Position numbers and translations under genes: made by a program. A DNA stretch of 64,000 bases from Phanerodontia chrysosporium (Eukaryota; Basidiomycota; Agaricomycetes; Polyporales; Phanerochaetaceae), in assembly GCA_001910725.1 (NCBI GenBank), contig MJGA01000001.1, positions 2,108,001 through 2,172,000 on the forward strand, given 5' to 3'. The first letter of the stretch is position 1; each line of letters begins with the position of its first letter. Below, in pieces: positions 9,611 through 21,250 of the stretch. Under the pieces are notes generated by a model. It had not been told where the DNA came from. It was given only the letters and a program-made list of their open reading frames with translations, and did not search any database.

Positions 9611-12324
9611 ATGCGTCGCCTCGCCGCCGTCTTCACAGGAAGGCGGTCAGACAAGTCCGACGCCGGCTCCAGCGCGTCTCGCGCCGACCGCTCAGACTGC
9701 TCAGCCCTCACTGGCACCTCCAAGGTGTCCGCTGCCACGACCAAGACGTCCAGAAGCCGATCCGGCTTCTTCAGGAGCTTGTCCAAGGGCTCGCTCTCGA
9801 GTCCTGAACTCAAGGGGCGCAAACCCTCCGTGCCCTCGGTGTCCACCATCCCAGACCACGTCGCCTCCTCCGCGTCGTCATCGAGTGGTGGCCCTCGAAC
9901 CCCAAGCGACGATCATGAAAGCCTCAATCCAACCCCGGCCGGGCAAGGAAGAAAGAGCTGGCTTTCGCAGGTGTCCGAGGCCGCCCAGCCGCTGCCATTA
10001 CCCGTGCCATCCAAGCCGACGTCACGCCCATACCTCCCCCAGCAGTTCAGACGCGAACACGATCAAGCATCCGAGACGTCTACTGAATCGGAGTCCGCAG
10101 ACGAGCAGGATACGGAGCCGCCTCTATCTACTCCTTTGTCGGCCCCCTCTCTCCCGATTGCTCCTAGGGATTACTTCCGCGTCATTACATCCAACGCGCT
10201 CCGGCCGCCGTATTGCCCACCGCCGCTGCTCCACGTTCCACGCGGACCGCTGTTTCCCCGGTCGTGCAACCCATCCCGTCAGATGCCGGTAAACGACACC
10301 CTCCATGCACGTGTACTTCGACAGCGGCTACTCGCTCGCGCTGAACGTATCTCGGAAGGCGCACTGGCCGGCTTCACAGGGCGCAAGCATGCGCCGCCAC
10401 GTCTGCCGCCGCTCGTCCTGGACGATGTCGCGATTCCGAAGAACCACAAAGTGCTTCCTGCGAGTCAGGGTCTACGCCGATGGGTTGAGCGCCCATGCTT
10501 TGAGGATAGGATGATCGTCTACCTTCCACCCGAGCAGATTGGCGGCGAGTTCCGTTATGAAAGAGTTTACGCGTCTGCTGCAGTCGAGGCCTTGGGCTAT
10601 TCCGAGCACATCGAGGCTATGGCAGGCCTGTTGGACGACGTCGGTTCCCACCCGGAGGCTGCCCTCGAAGCCCCCGGAGCTCCCTCGAGGCCGACGTTCT
10701 CTATGACCCCTTCGTCGTCCAGCTTGTCAAGTATGCCTCCTTCACCTGCCCTCACTGGCTCAAACTCTTCGTTGCCCATGCCTGCTCCGAAGCTGACCGC
10801 ATCTGGTACGTACCTTTGCAACGTGGACCGCATGGACTTGCTGATCACGCTTCCCCTAGCCGCTGCGCACAAGCACGCTCCCTCACCACTCCGGATAGGG
10901 AGCATGGATGCCGTGCCAGGCTTCCCTGCGCCTCCCACGGGCCCCGCTCCGAGGTCTGCCAGCGCCCCAAACATTGTGCAAGTCGCATCTGCCGCCGCAT
11001 CTCGGTCCTCGTCAGCATCTCCCGCCTCTCCAGCAGTGTCTCCTAGACCTGCTGTCCGATTTGCTGAGGATGACAAGGACGAATCGATACCACTGGATTA
11101 TGTCATGCGCGTCAAGCAGGCCCGGGATAAGAAAGCTAGATTCCTGGCGGCCGAGAGGGCCCGACGCCTCAGCGCGCAAGAACGAACGACTACTCCTCGG
11201 TACACACCTCCCGATGTCGTGCGCGAGGATGCCCGCCGGTTTGCTCAGGAGCGCACGAAGATGGAAGAGGAGCGAAAACGTTTAGAGGAGGAGCGACGGA
11301 AGTGGGAACGCGAGCGTGCTGCGCGGCAAGCTGCTGAAGAGCAGAGGAAGAAGGCCGCCTACGCTGAAGAGCTGGCTGAAGCCCGTCGCAGGCAAGAAAT
11401 GATGCGTTCCGGATTGGTGCCCAAGCTTGGTGAAGGCATATCTTGGGAAGGCGACCGGGACCGGGATCGGCAACGACGGGGTAGCGAGACAAGGCCAGCG
11501 TATACGCGACCGCGGTACGAGAGCACCCACAGCTCACCACCTCCAAGGCAGACATCCGAGCCGAACATTGTTTCTGGCGGATCATCCAGTGGCTCTCGCT
11601 TACACCTGCCATACGCCGACTCTTCCCCAGGCAGCTCGCGTCCCCCAAGCGTCTCATCGCGTCCGCCATCCATGTACTCGACTCCCCCATCGTCTGCTTC
11701 TGCAACCGATGTGCGCACGCGGCGCGAGAGCAAGGCCAGCCGACGTTCGTTCATATCAGACGGGTCGTACTCGCCGTCCCCTGTCTTCCTCCAGCCTGGC
11801 ACTCCTGCTGGCTATCCGTGGGGCGTAATGCCTCCTGTCCCTGCGATACCGGTGAACGTCCCCATGATGCCCGTTGGCATGCCGATGATGCCGATGCCAG
11901 CGATGCCCTACGCCGACATGCCCCTATTGCCGCCAACACCACCGTTCGTGCTCCAGCAGTATGGCCCGCGCAAGCCGGGATCGAGCTCGCGCTCCCACAG
12001 CTCGTCTCCCACTAGAGGCAGCTCTTCCGACGCGCAGAAGCGGCACTCCGACGGCGCTGGCGGATGTCTCCTCGCAGCACGCATAGACGAACACCAAGCG
12101 ACGATCCGTCGACGCGCGGACGCAACGGTCCCCCGACTGCATATACCCCTCCTCAGCCCTCGTCCAGTTCTTCACGTTCTCCTCGGACTTCGACGGCCAT
12201 CCCGCACGCGCAGTCGCACAGCGCGAACTCCACGCCGCAGATCGTGTCTTCATGGCCCAAGCAGCCCGCTTTCCAGAACCTGAGCCGTCCGTCGGCGAAC
12301 AGACGACAGACGATGATCACATAG
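9611..12324 (+). CDS. Large intrinsically disordered protein with a charged coiled coil (unidentified)
   Basis: Not recognised as a named family. It begins MRRLAAVFTGRRSDKSDAGS and is mostly Ser/Pro/Arg-rich low-complexity sequence. A more ordered block lies at about residues 230-350 (HKVLPASQGLRRWVERPCFE, MIVYLPPEQIGGEFRYERVY). A strongly charged coiled coil follows at about 540-600 (MEEERKRLEEERRKWERER) and then a Pro/Met-rich segment. A 54-nt stretch at about 10805-10858 (GTACGT...CCCTAG) is an in-frame intron, so it is probably removed. The original frame runs to 12283 but turns Arg-rich after about 12060. The next frame from 12064 to 12324 keeps the protein's character and probably is the true C-terminus, reached if GG at 12062-12063 is really GGG. 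Composition suggests a scaffold or signalling adaptor, but this is a guess. Confidence 0.7.
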
Positions 12325-13222
12325 GACCTTTCTCGCATTATCGTGTTGCATTACATACATTGTGAACTACCTTTCCCTCCGGCCCCCGTCTTTCGCTGTG
12401 GTTGTTGCATCAATGGACTCGTGGTCTTCATCTACCTCTATAGCTTTTCTCCTTCACCCTAATGTTTTGATTACGCACACATGCCCTTGCATCCCACCCT
12501 CGCATTCTCCTTCCACGGAACGCTCTCTTTCACGTTCACGTATTTATGGAGACGATGTCCACAGCGGACTCTTCCATCGCACGCTTGCTCCCCATCGCCC
12601 CGCAGCATGCCAGCGCAAGCCCCTTCCCCGCCGCCGTTCGCTTCACCCGACGGACCTGCCTATCCTTCCCATCTTTCATACACGCTGTCCCTACTAATTT
12701 CTTGTGCATAGTTTCCCCTGGGACAGTTATCCGGCACGACGCGCGCCGCCCACGTTCTCTCCCCTCCGTTGTACTTGACGACAAACCCCCCTCACGCCCT
12801 TGTCCATACTCTCCCCTCGTACAGTCATCCCGGTGTTTATGTCTACTGCTATTCATAGGTCTCGAACAGTTCATCCACAGTTCCTCCCCATATTCCATCG
12901 TTGGACGTCTGTCGTTGTGTGCTACATAGAAATCTCATCATATATCTCTGCATCGCATATAAATATACTCGGATTGCGCCTGGATGTCACGGCTGCTCTG
13001 GGTAAGCGTTTACATTGCATGGTCTGAATATAAGCAAGTAAGTATAACAAGGCGGGGAGGTGTCGCTAGATGTGCGGGATTGAGGACGCAAGGTATCGCT
13101 GCGGTGGTACAAGAGATAGGTGGATGAGGTATCGCAAAGGAGCACTGGAGAAAGAACTGAATGGATAACAGCAACGTAAATACTACCAAGATCGATGATG
13201 GAAGGACGTAGGCTAGATTGGT
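12325..13222. other. Gene-free stretch between convergent genes
   Basis: About 0.9 kb between the 3' ends of the disordered-protein gene and the centromeric histone gene. Pyrimidine-rich and AT-richer than its surroundings. No gene is supported. Confidence 0.5.
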
Positions 13223-13958
13223 TTACATGCCACCCCATGGGCCACGAATGCGCCGGGCAAGCTGCATGTCCCGTTGCATAATGGTCACGCGTTTGGCGTG
13301 TATAGCACAGAGATTCCTACGAGGCGGACGAAGAAGTGAGCAGGCGCGATAAAAGAGACGCGGCGAAACGTACGTGTCCTCGAAGAGATGAACCAAATAC
13401 GCCTCTGTCGCTTCCTGAAGCGCGAGGATCGCAGAGCTCTGCCACCGCAAGCCAGTGTCGCCATAGTCCATCTCGGCCGTGACCATGTCCAGGGCGATTT
13501 CGCGGACCTATGGTGCAAGACGGTGAGCACGCGTGTCCTGGCCCGCAAATGTGAATGCGTACCACGCGGGAGAAGGGAAGCTTGCGGATGAGCAGGTCTG
13601 TGCTCTTCTGGTACTTGCGGATCTCGCGCAGCGCGACCGTGCCAGGCCGGAATCTGCGCTCTGAGAGGGGCCCTGTTAGCCGAGGCTTGCGCTATGAGCA
13701 CACGGGCGGCGTACTCTTTCCCTGATGCTGCTCGTCCTGGTCGTGATCTCCACCACCGCCTCCGCCTCCTCCGCCGCCTCCGCCTCCTCCGCCGCCCCCG
13801 CCTCCACCGCGGCCGCTACCGCTCGCGCGTGGCTGACCGCGAGGGACAGGGGCACTTGGACGCGCGGTGGGGCGTGGACGTTTGGCGGCAGGACGCGGGC
13901 TCGAGCCTTCGTCGTCCTCAGGCTGGCGTCGCTTGCCTTTCTGGACTGTCTGTGCCAT
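13223..13958 (-). CDS. CSE4: Centromeric histone H3 variant (CENP-A/Cse4)
   Basis: Marks active centromeres by replacing H3 in nucleosomes. Four exons (13958-13715, 13660-13563, 13507-13374, 13316-13223) give 189 residues with frame kept throughout. The histone fold starts at [20 protein letters not shown] and ends [17 protein letters not shown] hallmarks separating it from H3 are the longer loop 1 with aromatic Trp ([13 protein letters not shown], where H3 has a shorter DFKTDLRFQSS-type segment) and a divergent N-tail without the H3 K4/K9/K27 modification motifs. The tail has Arg/Pro-rich basic patches and then 20 consecutive glycines (residues 51-70, 13749-13808), followed by an acidic DHDQDEQ patch. 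Intron 1 has a CTAAC branch site 11-13 nt before its acceptor, which fixes that junction. Divergent from the next gene across 401 bp. Confidence 0.93.
13749..13808 (-). repeat. GGN microsatellite coding for (Gly)20 in CENP-A
   Basis: Twenty consecutive glycine codons (GGA, GGC, GGT and GGG mixed) inside exon 1 of the centromeric histone. The mixture of synonymous codons means it is not a pure trinucleotide run. Confidence 0.9.
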
Positions 13959-14359
13959 CTATAACGCGGGAATGACGCGTCAGGGAGCTCGTGTCTGGTG
14001 GTCGCTCGTATACAAGCTGGGGTTGCGCTGGTTCGCACCGGTGCGAGACGTCAAAAGATCGTGAGTGGAATGCCGAGGCAAAGGAATGAACGCGAGGAGG
14101 GGCGGGCAAACGCAGCCTGGTGCTGGTCGTGGCCACCGTTTGGGTCGAAAAGCCAACAGATTCGAAGGCGGGGAACACGACGTAGCCGTATCGGGTATGA
14201 TGTTCCCACGCGTGCTGTATTCCCTCGAGGGCTAATTACCGCGCAGGTCGACCTGCCTCGTCGCGTGGCTGCGGTCGATAAAGGGAGACGACTCCGCTCT
14301 CGCCCTCTCCATCGTCTCCTCCCCGCCGTTTTACACGTCGAAACACTCAGCACAGGGCA
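13959..14359. promoter_or_regulatory. Shared divergent promoter, CENP-A / Gfd2-like gene
   Basis: 401 bp separate two start codons pointing away from each other, so both promoters must lie here. No specific element was identified. Confidence 0.5.
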
Positions 14360-15907
14360 ATGGAGCCACCAGTCATCTCAGGTTACTACCGGTTCACCGA
14401 CGTGTTCTTCGAGTGGTACGAGCAGCGATGCCGGCAAAGCCTGTCGCGTTGTGAACTGATCACCTGCTTCAGGGCGAAGGCGATCCCCAACGAGGACGAC
14501 AGAGGACCGCTGAAGGCCATGATCTCGCACACCGCCTTGTGCACCCAGAGCATCCGCTGCGCGAGCCAGGCGCGGATGGCATCAAGCTGTACATCGGTGA
14601 GGACCAGCGCGCCACTGCGTGCGTGTCACGCACAATCTGACTGCATCGCAGCGACGTTCCCCAGCGGAGAGTCTCGCCCGGTGTTCTCCTCTGCCCAGCT
14701 GGAGTTCATCCAACAGTGGCTGTTCGCGATGGGCCTCACGAAGGAGCCCATCCCGCTGCCAGCCTCTGATTGGATGATCCTCCGCGACGATATGGCGAGC
14801 TTGTCGCCCGAGATCTTCAGCAGTGCGGAGCATCTGAAGAAGACCATCAAGGTGTGCACGTCGCCTGACCGTGTCTTGTGCTTACCGACGACCGAGCGGC
14901 ATAGACCATTGAGAAAAACAATAAGCGGCTGAAGGGGTCCGGAAATGCTCTGCTGACCGCCCGCCGGCTCAAGTTCGAGCGCGTGCGCGAGCTGTGGGCA
15001 CAGAAGGCAGGTACATGGCTGGCTATCGATATAGAAGCCTGGGAGCGGCAGCACACCGTGCTTACCGAGTTTGGCTGGAGCCGTATCCGATGGGTGAACG
15101 GTGAACTGGTCGCAGACAAAGCGCATTGGATCGTCAAGGAACACAGGGACGCGTATCGTAATGGCACCTATGTCAAAGACCGACGGATGGTGAGTGACCA
15201 CGTTCATGCGTCTGCTGGTGCGGCTGACATTGGGGCCAGTGGTATGACTATGGCAAGAGCGACCTCATCCCGAAGAGGGAGCTTAAGCAGCGTGTGTCGG
15301 AGCTGTTTAGCGAATGCACGGCAACGGGACCGTTGTTCCTCGTCTTTCACGACGCTAGCCAGGACATCAAGTACATAAAGGCGCATATAATCCACGTCGC
15401 CATGTCTAATTGTCTCTGCTTCACAGGTACCTCCAATCTCCTACCTATACACCTCCCATCCAGGCCCCAATCACGAATCTCTCGTCCATTCTTCCGGACT
15501 CGACGCCCAAAGAAGGCATGTTCATCATCGACACCGCCGAGCTCTTCTCCGCGCTCGAGGGCGAGACGTCTAGGAACCGACGCTCGTTGGAGCGCACCTG
15601 CCAGCTCTTGCGCGTCATGAAGCAAGAGCCGCTCATGAACCTCGACAACCTGCACAACGCGGGCAATGACGCGCACGTACGTCTTTTCCCTTTGTAGTGC
15701 GCGTGCCGTGCTGACATTGTGGGCTAGGCGACGATGCTCTGCCTCAAGGCGATGGCGCTCGGCGACTCGATCGACACGCAGCGCGAGAAGCGGTGGCCTG
15801 GGAGTACGTCCGCGACGGAGCCCAAGGCGATTTTCACGGCGTATGAGGAGGACGAGTATGCCGAGGAGGATCCAGAAGACATCATGCGCGAGGCTGCCGA
15901 CTTGTAA
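14360..15907 (+). CDS. Gfd2/YDR514C-like protein with DEDDh exonuclease-type fold
   Basis: Seven exons (14360-14415, 14473-14588, 14652-14851, 14905-15189, 15240-15370, 15427-15676, 15728-15907) give 405 residues. The C-terminal half has the RNase H-like layout of DEDDh nucleases: WLAIDIEAWE (D166, E168), then LFLVFHDASQDIKY (D257, D261), then LHNAGNDAH (H339, D344). Order and spacing match the Gfd2/YDR514C family of fungi, whose members are linked genetically to mRNA export or are uncharacterised. The presence of all acidic positions plus the HxxxxD end suggests a possibly active nuclease, which is inference. The N-terminal half is helical without a known domain. The tail is acidic. All junctions keep frame. 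Confidence 0.82.
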
Positions 15908-16164
15908 CCAGACTCGCAAGAGCTGCCGATCGCGACAGAGTTATCTGCAACCAATGTATGACTAATGGCGAAGTGTTTTTTTCTAGCACACGGCGGTGCA
16001 AAATTGGTTATGTAACACTAGCAGATGTACTAGTATCCAATACTACGGATGTGCGTCAATGTAAATTATGGGTACAACGTCGCACCTCGAGGGTATCATC
16101 TACTTTCCAAGTTCAGTCGAGAGCCGCGTCTAAACACCCGCAAGTGTCGAATGCCACGGATGCG
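15908..16164. other. Short convergent intergenic region
   Basis: Holds the 3' ends of the Gfd2-like gene and LAG1; nothing else seen. Confidence 0.5.
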
Positions 16165-17722
16165 CTAGTCCTCCTTCTCCTTCGTCTCGGGCTCGTCGTC
16201 GTCGCCCTCGTCGTCGGACCGGTCGTCCGTGGCCTTGGAGCCCACGCTGAGCGCACTGTGAGAGAAAGCGTCGTGTGAGCATTGCAGGCGACACAAGAAG
16301 ACTGAGATAGACTCACCGGAAGGCTATCCGCCAGATCAAGAAGTACCAGAACAGGTTCAGGAACTGCAGGAGCAGAATGGGCACGAAGATCTGGTACTTC
16401 ATCCACCACACCATCCATACGCCATCCTTGGGCTCCCATCGCTTGGAGGTCTCGCTAGTAACACAAAGGGTTGGCTGAAGTGCGAGTTGAGGATTGGTAA
16501 AGGACTCACGGCATAAGATCGAATTGCGTCCAGACAGACCAAAGCATGACAATGTTGAGATAATGCCGGAAGTAGCTGTGATCCTCGTTAGCATTCGACT
16601 TGGAGGATTGCGGGAGTACTCACGTCCAGAGGACTAAGAGAATGCTGAACACGAAGACCTTAGTCTTGTCATACTGGATGTAGTTCAGCAGCTTCGACAA
16701 CTATTGCGCAGTCCAAGTCAGCTTGATCTTAAATGCGATGCTCTTTGTGCTTACACCCAAGAATGTGTCAGGAACGTCCATGCTGACGTAGACAGCGTTA
16801 CCAATCCTTGTCAGGTTGATGAGGTAGCTCCACCTGTGCAGATATCAGGTCAGTAGATACATCGACCACGTAGATTGTCGACTACATACCCGATAAGCCA
16901 AAGCGTGACAAGGTGGTGAGCCACGAGCTCCTGGTAGTCCTTGCGCGGCTTCTCGAGCTTGAGGACGAGAACGAGGTACTGGTGGCACCAGTAAGCCGCC
17001 TGCATGAGGTAGTAGCGTTTCAGCTCGGGCTTCATGTCCCAGTGCGGGTAGTCTGCGAGCAAAGGTCAGCAATGCAGGGAGCATGGTGAAGACCGCCACG
17101 TACCAATCCAGAAGTGCTCCGTGCGATACCACCATGTAGGCTGCTGAGACATGACACGCTGGGGAAATAGAGTTTGAGTCGCCAATAACGGAGGTAGCAC
17201 TGCCACGACAACTCACCAGGCCCCAGCTCCCCATGATCGCGAAGTAGACTGTAGCATACGCCTGCTCGCCAAAGCGGTCGATCTTTGCCTCTTTCTTGAT
17301 GCCGAACCAGCGCGCGACGGGGTGGCAGACGTAGATGAGGAACGATTGGCGCACGAACGACCAGAAGATGACATAGTACGCGATGAAGACAAGGTCGAAC
17401 CAGCCCTTCTGGTACCTCGGATCTTCTGCAGACGACTCCGGGACGCGGTGCGAAATGAAGAGCAGCGGGTCGAAGGGATTCTTGAGCCCATGCGCGACCC
17501 ATGGGGCAAGAAGCTCCCAGTTGGCCCACAGGAGGACGCCGATTGCCAGCAGCTTCAACGAGGACGCTACAGTATTGCGATTAGCCAAAGTGTATAGAGA
17601 TAGGGTGAAAGATACATACAAGGAACTACGACCCAGCGCAGAGACTTTAGGTCAGCCCAAAACCCCCGGGACTCTGTCGACCAGGGCGAAGGCGAACCAC
17701 GACGCGCGACTGGGGCAGGCAT
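16165..17722 (-). CDS. LAG1: Ceramide synthase Lag1/Lac1
   Basis: ER membrane enzyme that acylates sphingoid bases with acyl-CoA. Nine exons (17722-17620, 17566-17217, 17158-17104, 17052-16890, 16833-16755, 16700-16624, 16575-16510, 16454-16317, 16255-16165) give 373 residues. The TLC domain is complete. It includes the catalytic Lag1 motif with the His pair at about residues 215-216 (ELVAHHLVTLWLIGWSYLIN), the conserved YRTEHFWIDYPHW segment and several hydrophobic helices (FVFSILLVLWTYFRHYLN, PILLLQFLNLFWYFLIW). The C-terminus is an acidic tail (DDEGDDDEPE) of the type phosphorylated by CK2 in yeast ceramide synthases. Divergent from REX3. Confidence 0.95.
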
Positions 17723-18144
17723 GGCGTCTTGCGCATTCAGCGGTCTGCAGCAGACACAGATATGGTGATTATGGCCGAGAGAGGGTGGGAGAGCAGAGGA
17801 AACCTACGTCTGTGGTCTGAAGCCGCCAGTGAGGTGGTGATTCGGGTCTGCGCTAAAGACCGAAACGAATGTGAGCAGGCGGTCCCGGGCAAGGTGAGAT
17901 CGGCGTACTCTATCCTCTCGAGAGTGCCAGCCCGCTTTCTGCGCTGTGTACGGTTTGGGTCTGCCATCGCTGTTGTCCAAGGTGGTAGAAGCAGGCCAGG
18001 TCGCTTGGGGTTTTGACCGGGCAGCGACTTCGTTTATGGGCATCAACGTGATCAGCGGACCGACAGACGGCGAACACGCCGCGATCATCAGCGCGTCCTT
18101 CGCGCTTTCTGTTCTCCCAAGTCTATCACCAGCCTTTGCTGCAG
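17723..18144. promoter_or_regulatory. Shared divergent promoter, LAG1 / REX3
   Basis: 422 bp between divergent start codons; no specific element recognised. Confidence 0.5.
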
Positions 18145-20089
18145 ATGTTCCCGACCCTGGGCCTCTTCCGCAACCTGCCATGTCCAGAGAAACCACATTG
18201 CGAGCGGCCAGCCTGTCTCTTCAGCCATAGCCCAGAGGTCACAGAGATACCCGTGACCCCAGTCCCGTTTGAAGTCGCGAAGCCTGCGGCACCACAGACA
18301 CCCGCGCAGCCTGTAGCCTCCAGCTCCAAGACACCGCCCGTGCAGGCAAAGCCTGCGCATGTAGTCCCAGCCAAACGCTCCATGAGCTCGGCGCTGCGAC
18401 CGACAGCCGGGGGCATGCCCACCAGCGAACCGCCGAGCAAGCTCCAACGCGTCGGCCCTTCGCAGAAGCCTGTCGCGGTGCCTACGCTAGCGTACACTTC
18501 TGTGAGTCCCCTCTGAGCGGTTTCAAAGGCACGGCTAACTGCGCTGTGCCGCAGGAAGGCGTGCCTTTGTTGAAGGTCAATGCAGCGGCGTCGCAGGTCG
18601 CCGTACCCGTGCGCCAGGTCCGTCCATTTCACTGCCATCCCCACGTGTCCTATTGACCGTTTGGCCGTAGGCAATGGTAAAGTCACTATGGGAACACTTC
18701 AAAGTGCTATACCAGGATATTGTCGACAGGAACCCGACCCTCCCAGCCGAGCATGCCCTCGCCCAAGAGGAGGAGGTCTACAAGAAAACCACAAAGCTGA
18801 CGTACCGCAACGTATGTGTGCAAATGGCACTGTGGCCACACCCGCAGACCCTGACGTTTCCAGGCCGTGATCACGACTATCGCAGCTATAAAGCGACGGC
18901 CGCCCCCGGACTCTGCTAGCCACCCCTCCGTCGGCACAGAAGAACAAGTCGCCAAACGTGCGGAAGAACGCAAGAAACTTGAATCCCTCGAGATGACGAC
19001 AAGCGACCTCGAACCTTACATCCTCACCCTCGCGCAGATGCGCAGATGGGGCTACGTCGTAGAGGTCCCGCCGGGTCCGGGTGGCGAGCGGCCTAGCGAA
19101 GAGGGCTCCATAATGAAGTGTGAGCGCTGTGGCCAGCCGTTCAAGGTCAAACGGATGCAGGAGGCAGATGAGTGCGTCTTCCACTGGGGAAAGCCATTCT
19201 CCAGTAAAACAAATGGCTCGTCTCCACCTCCTTCACTTGCGCGTGTTCGGCTCACCCGCGTCCCCTCTCTCCCCATTGTTTACCAACAGGCGAGAAACGA
19301 CGCGTCTATACGTGCTGCTCGAGAACGACGGACGACGAGCCGTGTACGAAAGGCCACCATGTGTTTTATGAGAGTGATCCTGCGGACCTCCACAAGCGAC
19401 ATGCGTTTACGCACACACGACCAGCAAGGACCGATGGCCCTGACTCAGCCTTGGACGCTGTTGCTCTCGACTGCGAGATGATCTACAGTACCGGTGGCAT
19501 GCGGTCGCTCGAGTATCTGTGGTAGACGTCAGAGGGCGTGAGGTGTTTGACCAGTTCATCCGGATGGACGATGGTGTCGAAGTCATGTGCGTCTTACACC
19601 GGCGGTGTTTTTCTTTGCATACTGACAATCTAGGTTAGCGACTTCAATACACGCTTCTCCGGCATCACGCCAGAGAACTACGCGAAGGCGACGTCGCCGC
19701 TGGCCGCAGTCCGCAAGGCGCTGGACAAGTACATCAACGAGAAGACCATCATCATCGGGCACGCCCTCGAGAACGACCTGAAGACTCTGCGGATGATTCA
19801 CCACCGGTGCGTTGACACCGCGATCCTCTTCCCGCACCCGTCGGGCCCGCCGTACCGACGCGCGCTGCGCCACCTGTGAGCGTTCCCTCCTGCGCCTCGT
19901 TGTCTGTCATGGGATCTGACCACGCCGCACAGGGCCAAAGAACACCTCGGCACGGTCATCCAGGCGGGCGGCGGAAGCGTAGGGCACAGTTCGGTGGAAG
20001 ATTCCAGGGCCACGCTCGACCTCGTCCGCTGGTATGTCCTGCACGATAAACGTCCGAAGCCCAAGCCAGCCACTCCGGCGGCCCTATGA
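18145..20089 (+). CDS. REX3: RNA exonuclease Rex3-like (REXO1 family), frame break at ~19503
   Basis: DEDDh 3'-5' exonuclease acting in maturation of small structured RNAs. The N-terminus MFPTLGLFRNLPCPEKPHC is the C3H-type start typical of Rex3. Exons: 18145-18501, 18555-18617, 18671-18811, 18864 to about 19215, 19290-19586, 19639-19875, 19933-20089. A zinc-binding block (CERCGQPF...HWGKPF, then YTCCSR...CTKGHHVF) precedes the nuclease domain: ALDCEMIYSTGGM (Asp, Glu), IIGHALENDLKTL (Asp), HSSVEDSRATLDLV (His, Asp). After GGM the frame breaks; one base is missing at 19503-19504 (CGG-TC for CGG-GTC), and downstream MRVARVSVVD-type sequence resumes. The exon 4 donor is uncertain: GT at 19204 shortens a conserved segment, while GC at 19216 would keep it. 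Confidence 0.88.
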
Positions 20090-20446
20090 CCACCCCCGCC
20101 ATACACCACGGTTAGATACCCACCCACATGCACACCCATGACCCGCGATCCGTCGCAGCGTTGTATGATATACATTCGGTACCAGGAGGATCTATAATTT
20201 ACTGTATACAGGGAAGCGGTTCCGTAAGAGGTCAGAGGCCAGAGCAAGCGGTGGTAAAGGGCGGCGGTCCAGGAAGTTGGCATTAAGAGCGAGGGACGAT
20301 CGACAACTCGCAGACGGGAGCGAACTGCAGATTACATGTTGTATGAGACGGGACCTGGCGGGCGCACCGCCCTGTTCGCGAGAGCACTGATGCCTGCTGG
20401 AGAGCGGATAGGTGTCATCATCCCGAGAGCACAGGCGCAGATCGTG
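20090..20446. other. Convergent intergenic region, REX3 / APS1
   Basis: Holds both 3' ends; no gene or repeat seen. Confidence 0.5.
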
Positions 20447-21250
20447 TCACAACAAACCTGCACTTCCTAGCCGAGCCAAGGTGTCCTCGCTGTTCTCCTG
20501 CTCCTCCACGCTGTCTGATTGCGTGACCTGCGGAAAGCACAGTCAGGCCGGTGTATGAGGGCACAGTGCAGGAACGCACCACCCGGAGCACTGATTTCTT
20601 GGAAGATTCTTGCAGCTCTCCTGCAATGATCAGCTCGTCCAGGATCTGCGCAGTATGTCAGGCAAAGCATGAGGAATTAATGTGAGGTGCGCACAGCATA
20701 GGCCTTCTGGAAGTTGAAGATACTGAAGGCACGGAAGCTCAACGACTATCATCCATGAGCAGCAACGCAAGGCTTACAGGTCGAGTTCGCAGACCTGAGC
20801 GATCGTAAGGTGAGACGAGGCACACAACCCAGGGCGCGCATCTACTCACGTTGCCAAAATACCGGTCCATGACCTCTACATATCGGTGGATAATCTCCAG
20901 GGTGATCAGCTCGTTGTCACCGGACCCAATGCCGCAGACGAAGAAGAGCGAAGCGTAGCGGCGGTACACGACCTTCGTGTCTAGATAGGCCGTACGGTCA
21001 GATACCGCCAGCTGGGGCCCAGAAGGGGGAAAGCGCACCCTTGTACTCCAGAAAGTTGCACATCCTCGTCCGACGCGCCAGGACCAGCTGGGTCACGTCC
21101 TTGACGATCTTGGCCTTCTGCTTCTGCGGCATGGTCAGGAACCACTTTGCCAGACGCACTTTGCCTGCGCGGTGGTGAGTCACTCGTAGAAGATTGTCAT
21201 GAGGAATCAAGGAGACCTTGTCGCGAGACTAGGAGGATGTAGTTGATCAT
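20447..21250 (-). CDS. APS1: AP-1 clathrin adaptor, small sigma subunit
   Basis: Part of the AP-1 complex that selects cargo into clathrin coats at the trans-Golgi and endosomes. Seven exons (21250-21217, 21164-21039, 20980-20850, 20794-20778, 20722-20695, 20645-20580, 20527-20447) give 160 residues, the usual sigma length. The longin-type fold is complete, from [20 protein letters not shown], through [20 protein letters not shown] and [20 protein letters not shown], to the helix [19 protein letters not shown]. The DLIFNFQ and helix sequences favour sigma-1 over sigma-2. Exon 4 is only 17 nt. Frame is intact. Divergent from the following gene across about 226 bp. Confidence 0.95.

Noticed and set aside
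13735..13810. Ser/Ala-rich protein on the plus strand over the GGN repeat
   Set aside because: It is the antisense of the glycine codons of the centromeric histone.
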